DNA of 64,000 nt, from NCBI RefSeq assembly GCF_025947225.1, contig NZ_CP110005.1, positions 1,984,001 through 2,048,000 on the forward strand, given 5' to 3'. Made by a program: the position numbers and the translations under genes. Below the pieces are notes generated by a model. It was given only the letters and a program-made list of their open reading frames with translations. It did no database searches and was not told the origin of the DNA. Positions 43,574 to 52,500 of the stretch are shown here, piece after piece (the stretch's first letter is position 1; each line of letters starts with the position of its first letter). The stretch is from Flavobacterium sp. N2270 (lineage in GTDB: Bacteria > Bacteroidota > Bacteroidia > Flavobacteriales > Flavobacteriaceae).

Positions 43574-43587
43574 CTGGCGCGATCACA
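43574..43587 (+). repeat. attR core of the genomic island
   Basis: CTGGCGCGATCACA, identical to 20991-21004. No tRNA body precedes it, so this is the duplicated 3' end left by integration. Confidence 0.85.
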
Positions 43588-43618
43588 AAAAAAGCCTTGC
43601 ATTTGCAAGGCTTTTTTG
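43587..43618 (+). terminator. Terminator right of attR (probable original tRNA operon terminator)
   Basis: A 13-bp stem AAAAAAGCCTTGC/GCAAGGCTTTTTT with an ATTT loop and T-run. Directly after attR, it would follow tRNA-Arg in the uninserted chromosome. 43619-43666 has nothing else. Confidence 0.88.
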
Positions 43619-43666
43619 TTTTATTTAGTTTTGTTGTTTGGACATGTAACTTTTTTTAATAGTTCT

Positions 43667-44233
43667 TTATTCTACACAATTTAAAAAGTCTATAAATATA
43701 TTTTCTGGAAAGAAAGTTTGATTTAATAATTCCGATTTAATTTCTTTTTGAATAACAAAATCTTTTGCACCATTTGTAAATTGAATGCGCATTAAATTAA
43801 TTGGATATTTTTTTAAATCATCATAATTACTATTTACAAATAAAAAATACCCATCAAGTATTCTAATATTGGTTTTTTCTTTTTCATTGTAAATAAGCGT
43901 ATTACAAACTTCATCAGTATTGCTTACTAAGGTTACAATTTTTCCATTTGTTAGTTGAAAAACAATTCTTGACGTTTTATCTAAACAATTTGCAGGAATG
44001 AAATCTTTACTTGTTTGTATGAATTGTAAGTTTAATGTAGGTACTCCATTATTATTTATTAAAACAAAATGAATCATTTCTTTAGAGTTTCCATAAACTC
44101 TTTCATAAATTAATTTTTCTGGTAAAACTTTTACAAGAGTTGAGTCGGTTTTTTCTTCAAAATCATATTTGCAGTTTTTATTTTGTGCAAATGAAAATGT
44201 TCCTGCTAATAGTATAAATAATAAGTATTTCAT
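43667..44233 (-). CDS. Secreted hypothetical protein
   Basis: The start is set at 44233 (MKYLLFILLAGTFSFAQ), an obvious signal peptide, instead of the ATG six codons upstream that would overlap the preceding gene. 188 residues. The mature part has four cysteines (NKNCKYDFEE, ANCLDKT, EVCNTLIY, FLNCVE) that may form disulfides. No family recognised. It starts 2 bp after the methyltransferase-like gene, so the two are cotranscribed. Confidence 0.72.
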   Translation of the reverse strand: MKYLLFILLAGTFSFAQNKNCKYDFEEKTDSTLVKVLPEKLIYERVYGNSKEMIHFVLINNNGVPTLNLQFIQTSKDFIPANCLDKTSRIVFQLTNGKIVTLVSNTDEVCNTLIYNEKEKTNIRILDGYFLFVNSNYDDLKKYPINLMRIQFTNGAKDFVIQKEIKSELLNQTFFPENIFIDFLNCVE

Positions 44234-44235
44234 AT

Positions 44236-45414
44236 TTAAATTTTTTTGCAAATTAAAGCTATTTTTTTGTTTTCAATATTTGTGGTGAAAAATGCAAAAG
44301 TCGTACCACCATCTTTTATTTTGTATTTCTTTTTTAATTCTTCTACTTTAATAGGAAAATTTCTGGTTGAAATATTCATTTTTTTTCCAATAAGATGTTC
44401 TTTTACTTCACTCTTTTGTAAAGTAATGATGTTTTCAATTATAAATCTTCTTCCGGGAAACTCAATTAAAGTATTTGAAGTATATAGATGTGAGTTTTTG
44501 TGTAATTTTTGACAATCATAAATTTGAGAAATAGCATCAAACGAACCCGATTTTAGTATAGAAGCATTAGGTTCGTAAACATATTTTAAAGGTAAAGAAA
44601 ATTCAACATTATATTCTTTTTGATGAATTGTTTCTACAAAAGTTTGTTTATCTTTTTCAATATTCACAGAAACTATTTTTACTATACCTTCATAACCTTT
44701 TGTTATTTCCCAGAGTAATTCTTTTACTTCATTTTGCACTGCAACTATATGTATTTTTTTTACGTGTTTCAGCTCTTCAATACCAGCTTGTAAATCGAGT
44801 AGTGGTGCAGTTTTTATAAGAATATTGTTTGATTTTGAAAAATATAAAGTCAGTAAATCAGGAACATTTGGTTCACAATCTTCAAACATAAATACTTTTC
44901 CTTTTTTTTCATTTCTTCTTGACGGATCTATATAAATCCAATCAAAAAAGTCATTACTTTCTTTTAAATAATCGGTGCTATTTTGATTAATACATTTAAT
45001 ATTGATAGCATTAAGTACATTAAAATTATAAGCAACTATTTTAGATAATTCTGAATTAATTTCACAATGTGTTACCGATTTTATTTTCTTAGAAAAATAA
45101 TAATCATCTATACCAAATCCGCCACTTAAATCTATTAATGTATCTCCAGAAACAATTTCTAATTTGTATTTAGCTGTTACTTCAGATGAAGTTTGTTCGA
45201 CCGAGATATTCGAAGGAAAGATAATATTTGATGTGGTATACCAAAGAGGAAGCTTTTCTTTTGACTTTTGTTTTGCTTTAATTTGGTTAATTATTGAAGT
45301 GTATTCAATTTCTGGAAACGGATTTTTAGATAACGCTAGTCGTGTAACGTCAGTATCTAAATTGGAATTGATAAATTCTTGAATTTTGGATGAAAGTAAT
45401 TGTTTAAAATTCAA
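44236..45414 (-). CDS. THUMP-like class I SAM-dependent methyltransferase
   Basis: 392 residues of the Bacteroidota PG1098-type family. The SAM motif is DTLIDLSGGFGIDDYYFS (about 91-108), the post-I acidic motif is VTHCEINSEL, and the catalytic-type motif is DWIYIDPSRRNEKKG (about 158-172). The C-terminal THUMP-like/ferredoxin-like part ends in KDGGTTFAFFTTN. RNA is the likely substrate by analogy with other THUMP proteins; target unknown. It starts 2 bp after the permease gene on the same strand. Confidence 0.82.
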   Translation of the reverse strand: MNFKQLLSSKIQEFINSNLDTDVTRLALSKNPFPEIEYTSIINQIKAKQKSKEKLPLWYTTSNIIFPSNISVEQTSSEVTAKYKLEIVSGDTLIDLSGGFGIDDYYFSKKIKSVTHCEINSELSKIVAYNFNVLNAINIKCINQNSTDYLKESNDFFDWIYIDPSRRNEKKGKVFMFEDCEPNVPDLLTLYFSKSNNILIKTAPLLDLQAGIEELKHVKKIHIVAVQNEVKELLWEITKGYEGIVKIVSVNIEKDKQTFVETIHQKEYNVEFSLPLKYVYEPNASILKSGSFDAISQIYDCQKLHKNSHLYTSNTLIEFPGRRFIIENIITLQKSEVKEHLIGKKMNISTRNFPIKVEELKKKYKIKDGGTTFAFFTTNIENKKIALICKKI

Positions 45415-45415
45415 T

Positions 45416-46511
45416 TTATATGTTTTTCGTTAATATCTTGATAATAAGATTTTCAGGAAAAAAACTCTTTCCTATAACTTTTAAGACAGTATAAGTAGGT
45501 ATTGCTAAAATCATTCCTACAATCCCAAATAATACTCCAGAGATTATGATTACTAAAAATATTTCTAGAGGATGTGATTTTGTACTTTTAGAAAAAATTA
45601 TTGGTTGATTAATGTTATTATCTATTAATTGAACAATAAACATACCTATAAGAACATATATTGTAGTAGGTATAGCATCATTAATAAAATCACCACTTAT
45701 ACCGCTAATAAGAATTAAAATTGCTGCAGCAAACATACCAATTAATGGACCTACATAGGGAATGATATTTAAAATGGCACATAAAAGTGCGATTGTAAAA
45801 GCATTTGAAACTCCAAAAATGATAAAAACAAGTCCGTTTAGAATAAAAATGATTAATAATTGAAGTAATAAACCAATAAAATATCTTGATAATAAATGTG
45901 TAATTTTATCTATGGAAGTTAAAACTTGATTTTTTTGATTTTTTGGAAGAATAGTTTTAAAAGTATCAAAAAAACGAGCTCTATCTTTCAATAAGAAAAA
46001 AGAAATAAAAAAGACAGATGCAACTCCCATACCAACATTTCCAAGTGTATTAATAAAGCTGTTGAAGAACTCGGGAATTAACTTAAAATTTAAAGATGAT
46101 GTAATGTTTGTAGATTCTATAATTTTTAGAACGTCTATATTATAATTAGCTAAATATACAGTTAAGTTGTTAATTACATCTTCATAGTTTTTTTTCTAAA
46201 GAATTAATATTCAATAATGATAAGTTCTCTCCTTGATCAATAATTAACGGAACAAACATTAAGAAAAAGCCAGTAATTAATGCTAAAAATAAAAATAATG
46301 TGGTAATAACTGCGAGTGTGTTTTTAAACTTTAATTTGTTTTTTAGAAATAGGACTATTGGATTTGCAATTAGGGTAAAAACAATTGAAATAATAACATA
46401 AATTAAAACGGCAGAAATCTTATAAATTAAAAAACAAGTTAATAATATTACGAATATTATTGCAATAGTTTTTAAAAGCCCCTTAGTTAGTTCGTTTGAA
46501 TTCATTTTCAA
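45416..46511 (-). pseudogene. AI-2E family permease, frameshifted
   Basis: Joined, the product is about 364 residues with the usual eight-helix plan of the AI-2E/PerM family. The N-terminal frame (46511-46182) ends in NINSLEKKL then stop. The C-terminal frame is open from 46195 (KKNYEDVINNLTVYLANYN...) to 45416 and carries the conserved NIIPYVGPLIGMFAAAIL block. The switch is in an A8 run (46188-46195 on the minus strand) with one extra base against a continuous frame. Substrates in this family range from AI-2 to ions. Sequencing error, real mutation or transcriptional slippage at A8 are possible. Confidence 0.85.
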
Positions 46512-46525
46512 AAATAAGTAAAATA

Positions 46526-47032
46526 TTATAATGAAAGCTGTTTTACAATCTCGTAAAGTGAAATTGACAATGAATTGGCAACATTCATACTGCTGTTTTT
46601 CCCAAACATAGCAATATGAGTAGTTATGTTCGCTAGTGCTAATAACTCTTTTGAAACACCATATATTTCGCTTCCTATAATTAAAATAATAGGTTTGTTT
46701 GTAATTTCAATCTTATCAATTGGAGTGCTTGAATCTGTAATTTCCAATGCAATAATTTGAAAATCTTTATTTTGAAGTTTACGAATTAGTTCGTTTTTTT
46801 CTCTAATAATTTCAAAAGGAATTGTTTTATGTGTATTTCGCGAAGTTTTATTTACTTTTCTTTCAGAAAGTATAAAATGTTCTCCAATAAAAATGATACT
46901 TTCAACTCCAAAAGCATCACAAATTCTAAAAATACTTCCTATGTTTTGTTGAAAATAAACTTCATCACAAACAACGGTTATAGGAAACTTTTGCTCTTTA
47001 AAATCGGTGTTATAATGATTTAATTGTTCCAA
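46526..47032 (-). CDS. TrmH/SpoU family RNA ribose methyltransferase
   Basis: 168 residues, catalytic SPOUT domain without an L30e-like substrate domain. Motif 1 is DEVYFQQNIGSIFRICDAFG (N in NIGSIFR), motif 2 is IILIIGSEIYGVS (GxExxGxS) and motif 3 is NSSMNVANSLSISLYE forming the trefoil knot. It should 2'-O-methylate tRNA or rRNA; the short length suggests TrmH/TrmL-like activity but the position is not decidable. 14 bp before the permease gene in the same run of minus-strand genes. Confidence 0.88.
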   Translation of the reverse strand: MEQLNHYNTDFKEQKFPITVVCDEVYFQQNIGSIFRICDAFGVESIIFIGEHFILSERKVNKTSRNTHKTIPFEIIREKNELIRKLQNKDFQIIALEITDSSTPIDKIEITNKPIILIIGSEIYGVSKELLALANITTHIAMFGKNSSMNVANSLSISLYEIVKQLSL

Positions 47033-47043
47033 TTTTTTATTTT

Positions 47044-47691
47044 CTAATTATTAAATACGTAATTAATAATATTTGCGCCCATTTTTAGAGCTTTTTCTCT
47101 TATTTCAATAGGGTCGTTGTGCACTTCAGTGTCTTCCCAACCGTCGCCTAAATCGCATTGAAAAGTATAAAGTAAAACCAATCGATTATTTACAAAAATT
47201 CCAAATGCTTGCGGACGTAGATTGTCGTGTTCGTGAATTTTTGGTAATCCGTTTGGAAAATTATAAGGTTTTTGAAAAATTTCGTGCGATATTGGAATTT
47301 CCTTTAATTCTTCGTTTGGAAAGACTTTTTTTATCTCTTTTCGAATGTATTCATCCATTCCATAATTATCGTCAATATGCAAAAAACCACCAGAATTCAA
47401 GTAATTTTTCAAGTTTTGGACATCATTTGGACTAAAAACAACGTTTCCATGACCTGTCATGTGAACAAATGGATAAGAGAAAATTTCAGCACTTCCTACT
47501 TCAACAGTTGCAATTTTAGTACTAATTTTAGTATTGATGTTTTGATTGCAAAACTTAACCAAATTAGGTAATGAAGTTGGATTTGCATACCAATCTCCGC
47601 CGCCAGAATATTTTACAACAGCGATATCCTGTGCAAACAAAAACGTGTGTACAAAAAGTAAAGTTATAAAAAGATAAAATTTATTCTTCAT
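47044..47691 (-). CDS. DUF4159 family exported protein
   Basis: 215 residues with a signal peptide (NKFYLFITLLFVHTFLFAQ). DUF4159 features: VKYSGGGDWYANPTSLPNL, then HMTGHGNVVFSPNDVQNLKNYLNSGGFLHIDDNYGMD and the C-terminal CDLGDGWED. The fold resembles a class I glutamine-amidotransferase-like domain, but no enzyme activity is known to me. It overlaps rsmE by 11 bases and so is coupled to it. Confidence 0.85.
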   Translation of the reverse strand: MKNKFYLFITLLFVHTFLFAQDIAVVKYSGGGDWYANPTSLPNLVKFCNQNINTKISTKIATVEVGSAEIFSYPFVHMTGHGNVVFSPNDVQNLKNYLNSGGFLHIDDNYGMDEYIRKEIKKVFPNEELKEIPISHEIFQKPYNFPNGLPKIHEHDNLRPQAFGIFVNNRLVLLYTFQCDLGDGWEDTEVHNDPIEIREKALKMGANIINYVFNN

Positions 47692-48388
47692 TTATGAGAG
47701 CAGTTGTATGACATGCCACTAATGCAGCGGTTTCTGTTCGTAATCTTGTAGTTCCTAAAGTTACCGGTTTGTACTTATTTTGAATAGCTAAGTTAATTTC
47801 TTTTGTTGAAAAATCGCCTTCCGGACCAATTAAAATAAGAATATCTTGTTTTGGTTGAATTTCATTTTTAAACGATTTTCTTTCTGTTTCTTCGCAATGA
47901 GCTATGAATTTATGAGCAGAAAACTCTTTTTTAATAAATTCTGAATACGAAATAGGTTCGTTAAGTATTGGAATATAAAAATGTAAAGATTGTTTCATTG
48001 CGGCTTGAATAATTTTCTCACCACGATCTTTTTTATATACTTTTCGTTCAGAATGATCGCAAATAATAGGTGTAATTTCGTTGATGCCAATTTCGGTAGC
48101 TTTTTCTAAAAACCATTCAATTCTATCATTATTTTTTGTTGGCGCAACAGCAATATGTAAATTGTAATTATTGGGTTCAAAAAACTGAGTTTCTTTAATT
48201 TGAACTTCACATTTTCTTTCAGAAGCAATGGTAATTTCAGATATAAAAAGAAATCCTAATCCATTGGTAATATGAATGTTATTACCTTCTTTTTTTCGTA
48301 AAACCTTAATAATATGTTTGCTTTCTTCTTTATCGAAAGTAAAAATAGTATCGTTTTGTTTTAATTCAGAATTATAAAATAGTTGCAT
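47681..48388 (-). CDS. rsmE: 16S rRNA (uracil1498-N3)-methyltransferase
   Basis: 235 residues. N-terminal PUA-like domain (LFYNSELKQNDTIFTFDKEESKHIIKVLRKKEG), then a SPOUT domain with ILIGPEGDFSTKEI (motif 2) and KPVTLGTTRLRTETAALVA (knot motif 3). Methylates U1498 of 16S rRNA. 5 bp after tsaD, overlapping the DUF4159 gene; a conserved flavobacterial gene order. Confidence 0.94.
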   Translation of the reverse strand: MQLFYNSELKQNDTIFTFDKEESKHIIKVLRKKEGNNIHITNGLGFLFISEITIASERKCEVQIKETQFFEPNNYNLHIAVAPTKNNDRIEWFLEKATEIGINEITPIICDHSERKVYKKDRGEKIIQAAMKQSLHFYIPILNEPISYSEFIKKEFSAHKFIAHCEETERKSFKNEIQPKQDILILIGPEGDFSTKEINLAIQNKYKPVTLGTTRLRTETAALVACHTTALINEE

Positions 48389-48393
48389 AATAA

Positions 48394-49416
48394 TTAAAAT
48401 TCAATTCGTGCTTTTGAAACTACATTTGCTTCGCTAAAATTTTGTTCAAGATAATTATAATAGCCTACAATTCCTATCATTGCAGCGTTGTCAGTTGTGT
48501 ATTCAAATTTTGGAATATGTGTTTTCCAACCGTATTTATTTTCTGCTTCTTTCAATGTTTTTCTTATACCAGAATTAGCTGAAACTCCACCGCCAATTGC
48601 AATTCTATTAATTCCCGTTTCCTCAACAGCTTTTGTTAATTTATCCATTAAAATATTGATAATTGTATGTTGAATAGAAGCACAAATATCATTTCTATTT
48701 TCTTCAATAAAATTTGGGTTTTCTTTAACTTGTTTTTGAACAAAATATAAAATTTGAGTTTTTAATCCGCTAAAGCTAAAATTCAAACCGTCTACTTTTG
48801 GTTTAGTAAAGGGAAAAGCTTTTGGATTTCCTTCATTTGCATATTTATCAATTAATGGTCCTCCTGGATAAGGAAGTCCAAGTATCTTTGCGCTTTTATC
48901 AAAAGCTTCACCCACAGCATCATCAGTAGTTTCTCCAATAATTTTCATATCAAAAAAACTATTCACTTGAACAATTTGAGTATGTCCGCCACTTATGGTT
49001 AATGCTAAAAATGGAAATTCTGGTTTATCATAACCTTCTTCGTCAATAAAATGGGCTAAAATATGGGCTTTCATGTGGTTAATTGCAATTAGTGGAATTT
49101 CTAATGCCATGCTCATAGATTTTGCAAAAGAACCACCAACAAGCAACGAACCCATTAATCCTGGACCTTGAGTAAAAGCAATACAATTTAATTGTTCTTT
49201 AGTAATGCCTGCTTTTTTTAAAGCAACATCAACCACTGGGACAATATTTTGCTGATGTGCTCTTGAAGCAAGTTCTGGAACTACACCCCCATATTGTTCA
49301 TGAATAGGTTGACCTGCAACAACATTTGAGAGCACTTTATCGTTTAATAAAACCGCTGCAGATGTATCATCGCAAGAACTTTCAATGGCTAAAGTGTAAA
49401 TTTTATTGTTATTCAT
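48394..49416 (-). CDS. tsaD: tRNA N6-threonylcarbamoyladenosine transferase
   Basis: Transfers threonylcarbamoyl to A37 of ANN-decoding tRNAs with TsaB and TsaE. The start is set at the Met of MNNNKIYTLAIESSCDDT, the normal family start, four codons after an earlier ATG (49428). The metal-binding His pair is in NHMKAHILAH (HxxxH), and the other motifs are TQGPGLMGSLLVG, GDAVGEAFDKSAK-like DDAVGEAFDKSAK and GGVSANSGIR. 341 residues, normal length. First gene of the tsaD-rsmE-DUF4159-trmH run, divergent from tamB. Confidence 0.95.
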   Translation of the reverse strand: MNNNKIYTLAIESSCDDTSAAVLLNDKVLSNVVAGQPIHEQYGGVVPELASRAHQQNIVPVVDVALKKAGITKEQLNCIAFTQGPGLMGSLLVGGSFAKSMSMALEIPLIAINHMKAHILAHFIDEEGYDKPEFPFLALTISGGHTQIVQVNSFFDMKIIGETTDDAVGEAFDKSAKILGLPYPGGPLIDKYANEGNPKAFPFTKPKVDGLNFSFSGLKTQILYFVQKQVKENPNFIEENRNDICASIQHTIINILMDKLTKAVEETGINRIAIGGGVSANSGIRKTLKEAENKYGWKTHIPKFEYTTDNAAMIGIVGYYNYLEQNFSEANVVSKARIEF

Positions 49417-49591
49417 ATAAAAAGGCACGAAATTTGACTTAAAAGTTATTTAGTATCGTACAAAAAACCTTATTTTTGTTCAATTACCAAAGCACAAATT
49501 TAAAATAAAATAGAGTATCAAAAAATTTAAAAAAATATTCCTCCGAATTATTGTCGGAATTTTAATTTTACTACTTCTTCTGAGTATCGTT

Positions 49592-52500
49592 TTGTCGTTG
49601 CCATTTGTGCAAACTTATTTTGGTAAATATGCTACAAATGAATTAAATAAAGCATATGGAACAGATATAACTATTAAAAATTTAACAATTACCCCATTTG
49701 GTACTGTTAAATTAGGAAATATTCTTGTTAGAGATCATCATAAAGATACTCTTTTTTATATTGATAGGTTAAATAGTTCAATTTTAGATTTTAAGAAACT
49801 TTATGATAGTGGTCATCCTTACTTAGGCGATGTTGTTCTTGATGGTTTAGATTGTAAGTTAACTCAGTATAAAGGTGAAAAAGACACCAATTTAGATCGA
49901 TTTATTGATGCTTTTGATGATGGTTCACCTTCTTCTGGTAGATTTAGAATGAAAGCTTCTTCAATGACTATTTTTAGAAGTAGATTTAGGTACACGGATA
50001 ATAATTTAGAAACTCCTAAAATAATTGATTTTAGTCAGTTAAATGGTTTAATTGAAGACTTTTATATTAAAGGGCCAAATGTTTATACGAACATTAATAA
50101 ACTTTCATTTAAAGATTACAGAGGTCTTTTTGTTGAAAACTTAAAATCGAAATTTACTTATACAAAATCTAACATATTATTAGAAAACCTAAATGCTACA
50201 ACTCAAGAATCTGAAATGATTGGTAGAGTTGAGTTAAAATATAAGAGAGAAGATTTTTCTGACTTTAATAATAAAGTTGTTTTTGACGCTGAATTTGATA
50301 AAGCCATAATTGCTTCAAACGATTTAAATTATTTTTATAATGAATTTGGTAAGGACAATAAGTTTTTTATTGACACACATCTTTTAGGTACCTTAAATAA
50401 TTTTACAACTCATAATTTAAAATTAACAGATAAATATCATTCAGAAATTACCGGAAACGTTACGTTTAAATATCTTTTTGATAAGACACAATCGTTTTAC
50501 ATTAAAGGAAATTTTGACAATTTATCATCAAGTTATGAGAAGTTAAATCACATTTTACCTCGAATTTTAGGCGATAACTTACCTTCTAACTTAATAAAAC
50601 TTGGAAACATTGACTTAAACGGAAATGTTGAGCTTACAAGTACATATATAAATTCGAAAGTATATTTAACTTCTTTTCTGGGAGCCATTGATGCAGATTT
50701 ATCGCTTCAAAATATTGATAATATTGACAATGCTTCTTATCAAGGACATATTGAATTAGAGAATTTTAATGTTGGAAATTTCTTAAATCAAAACGATTTA
50801 GGTGCTGCGACTTTACAAGTTGATGTTGATGGAAAAGGATTCAACACAAAATATTTAAACACTAAAATTAAAGGAAAAATAGATAAATTGTACTATAACA
50901 AATACAATTATTCAAATATTGAAGTGGATGGAACTATGAAAATGCCTTATTTTAAAGGATATTTAAATAGTAATGATCCAAATTTACGTTTAGATTTTAA
51001 CGGATTAGTCGATTTAAGTTCGAAAGTTAAAAACTACAATTTTAAAACTCAAATTGATTATATTGATTTAGCTGCATTACATTTTTCAACAATTGACACC
51101 ATATCAATATTTAAAGGGAATGTAACTTTAGATGCAAAAGGAAATACTTTTGATGATTTGGAAGGTGTTTTAAATGTAAATGGCGCTTCTTATTTAAATA
51201 CAAAAGAACATTATGTTTTTGATGAATTTCAACTAACATCAAGCTTTGATAATGATAAGGTAAGAACAATTACTGTTAATTCGCCAGATATAATTACAGG
51301 AAAAGTAGTTGGTAAATATAAAATTGATGAAGTTAAAAAGATACTAGAAAATGCTGTTGGTAGTTTATATGCAAACTATACTCCAAATGAACTAAAATCG
51401 GGTCAATACTTAGATTTTGAATTTTCAATTTACAATAAAATTATTGATATATTTATTCCAGATGTTTCAATTTCCGAAAACACAAAGTTTAAAGGTAAAA
51501 TTAATGCTGATGAAGGAAAGTTTGAATTTGATTTCAATGCTCCAGAAGTTATTGCTTTTGAAAATTATTTTAATAATATAAAAATCGATATAGATAATAA
51601 GAATCCTTTATACAACACTTATATAGAAATGGATTCTATTAGAAATAAGAATTATAAAATTGCCGATTTCAGCCTTATTAATGTAACAATGAATGACACA
51701 TTATTTGTAAGAACTGAGTTTAAAGGTGGAAAAAAAAGCGATGATAAATTTGATTTAAACCTTTATCATACTATTGACGAAAATAAAAATTCGGTTGTAG
51801 GTTTCAAAAAATCAGAACTTAATTTCAAAGATTATATTTGGTTTATAAATGAAAATGAAGAAAAAGAAAACAAAATTGTTTTTGATAAAAAATTATCCAA
51901 TTTTGATTTCCGAAACTTTACTTTGTCACATAATAACCAAAAAATGAACTTTTATGGAAAGCTAAAAGATTCAACTTACAAAGATTTTAATTTAACATTT
52001 AAAGATATTGATATCAATAAAATTACGCCTTCTGTTGATAGTTTAAAGTTTGATGGAAACTTAAACGGAATGATTAAATATGTACAAAACAACACAATAT
52101 ATAAACCAGAATCTCAGCTTACAATTGATAATTTACAAATAAACAATATTGCTTTAGGAAATTTAGATTTTAACATTAAAGGAAATAAAGATTTTAATAA
52201 GTTTTTTATTGATTCAAAATTAAAGCAAGATGAAGATGAACGTTTTACTTTACAAGGTGATTTAAATTATTTTGAAAAAGAAACGGAACTTAATTTAGAA
52301 GCTGGATTTGATAAGTTTGACATAAGTGCTTTCGGACCTTTACTAAGTTCAATTTTATCTGATGTGAGAGGAAATGCAACCGGTAAAGCTACAATAGGTG
52401 GTTCTTTAATTGATCCTGAAATAGATGGTCGTTTATATTTAAATAATTCAGGAGTTAAAGTTCCTTATTTAAATGTAAATTATGACTTTGAAAAAAATGC

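Larger units (their letters stand above)
20991..43587. mobile_element. Integrative genomic island in tRNA-Arg carrying defence genes
   Basis: About 22.6 kb lies between exact 14-bp direct repeats, the left one inside tRNA-Arg. The right end holds a tyrosine recombinase, an unknown coupled gene, an excisionase-like gene and a primase/helicase-like gene. The left end holds a terminator, paired GCCGA motifs and an 11-bp repeat array. Cargo is a type I restriction operon with nested SIR2-HerA genes, then three integron-like cassettes. A terminator just right of attR looks like the displaced terminator of the tRNA operon. No conjugation genes are seen, so self-transfer is not supported. Confidence 0.88.

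Noticed and set aside
20991..43587. Insertion sequences or transposons in the island
   Set aside because: No transposase gene or terminal inverted repeats with target duplications were seen; movement is explained by the tyrosine recombinase.
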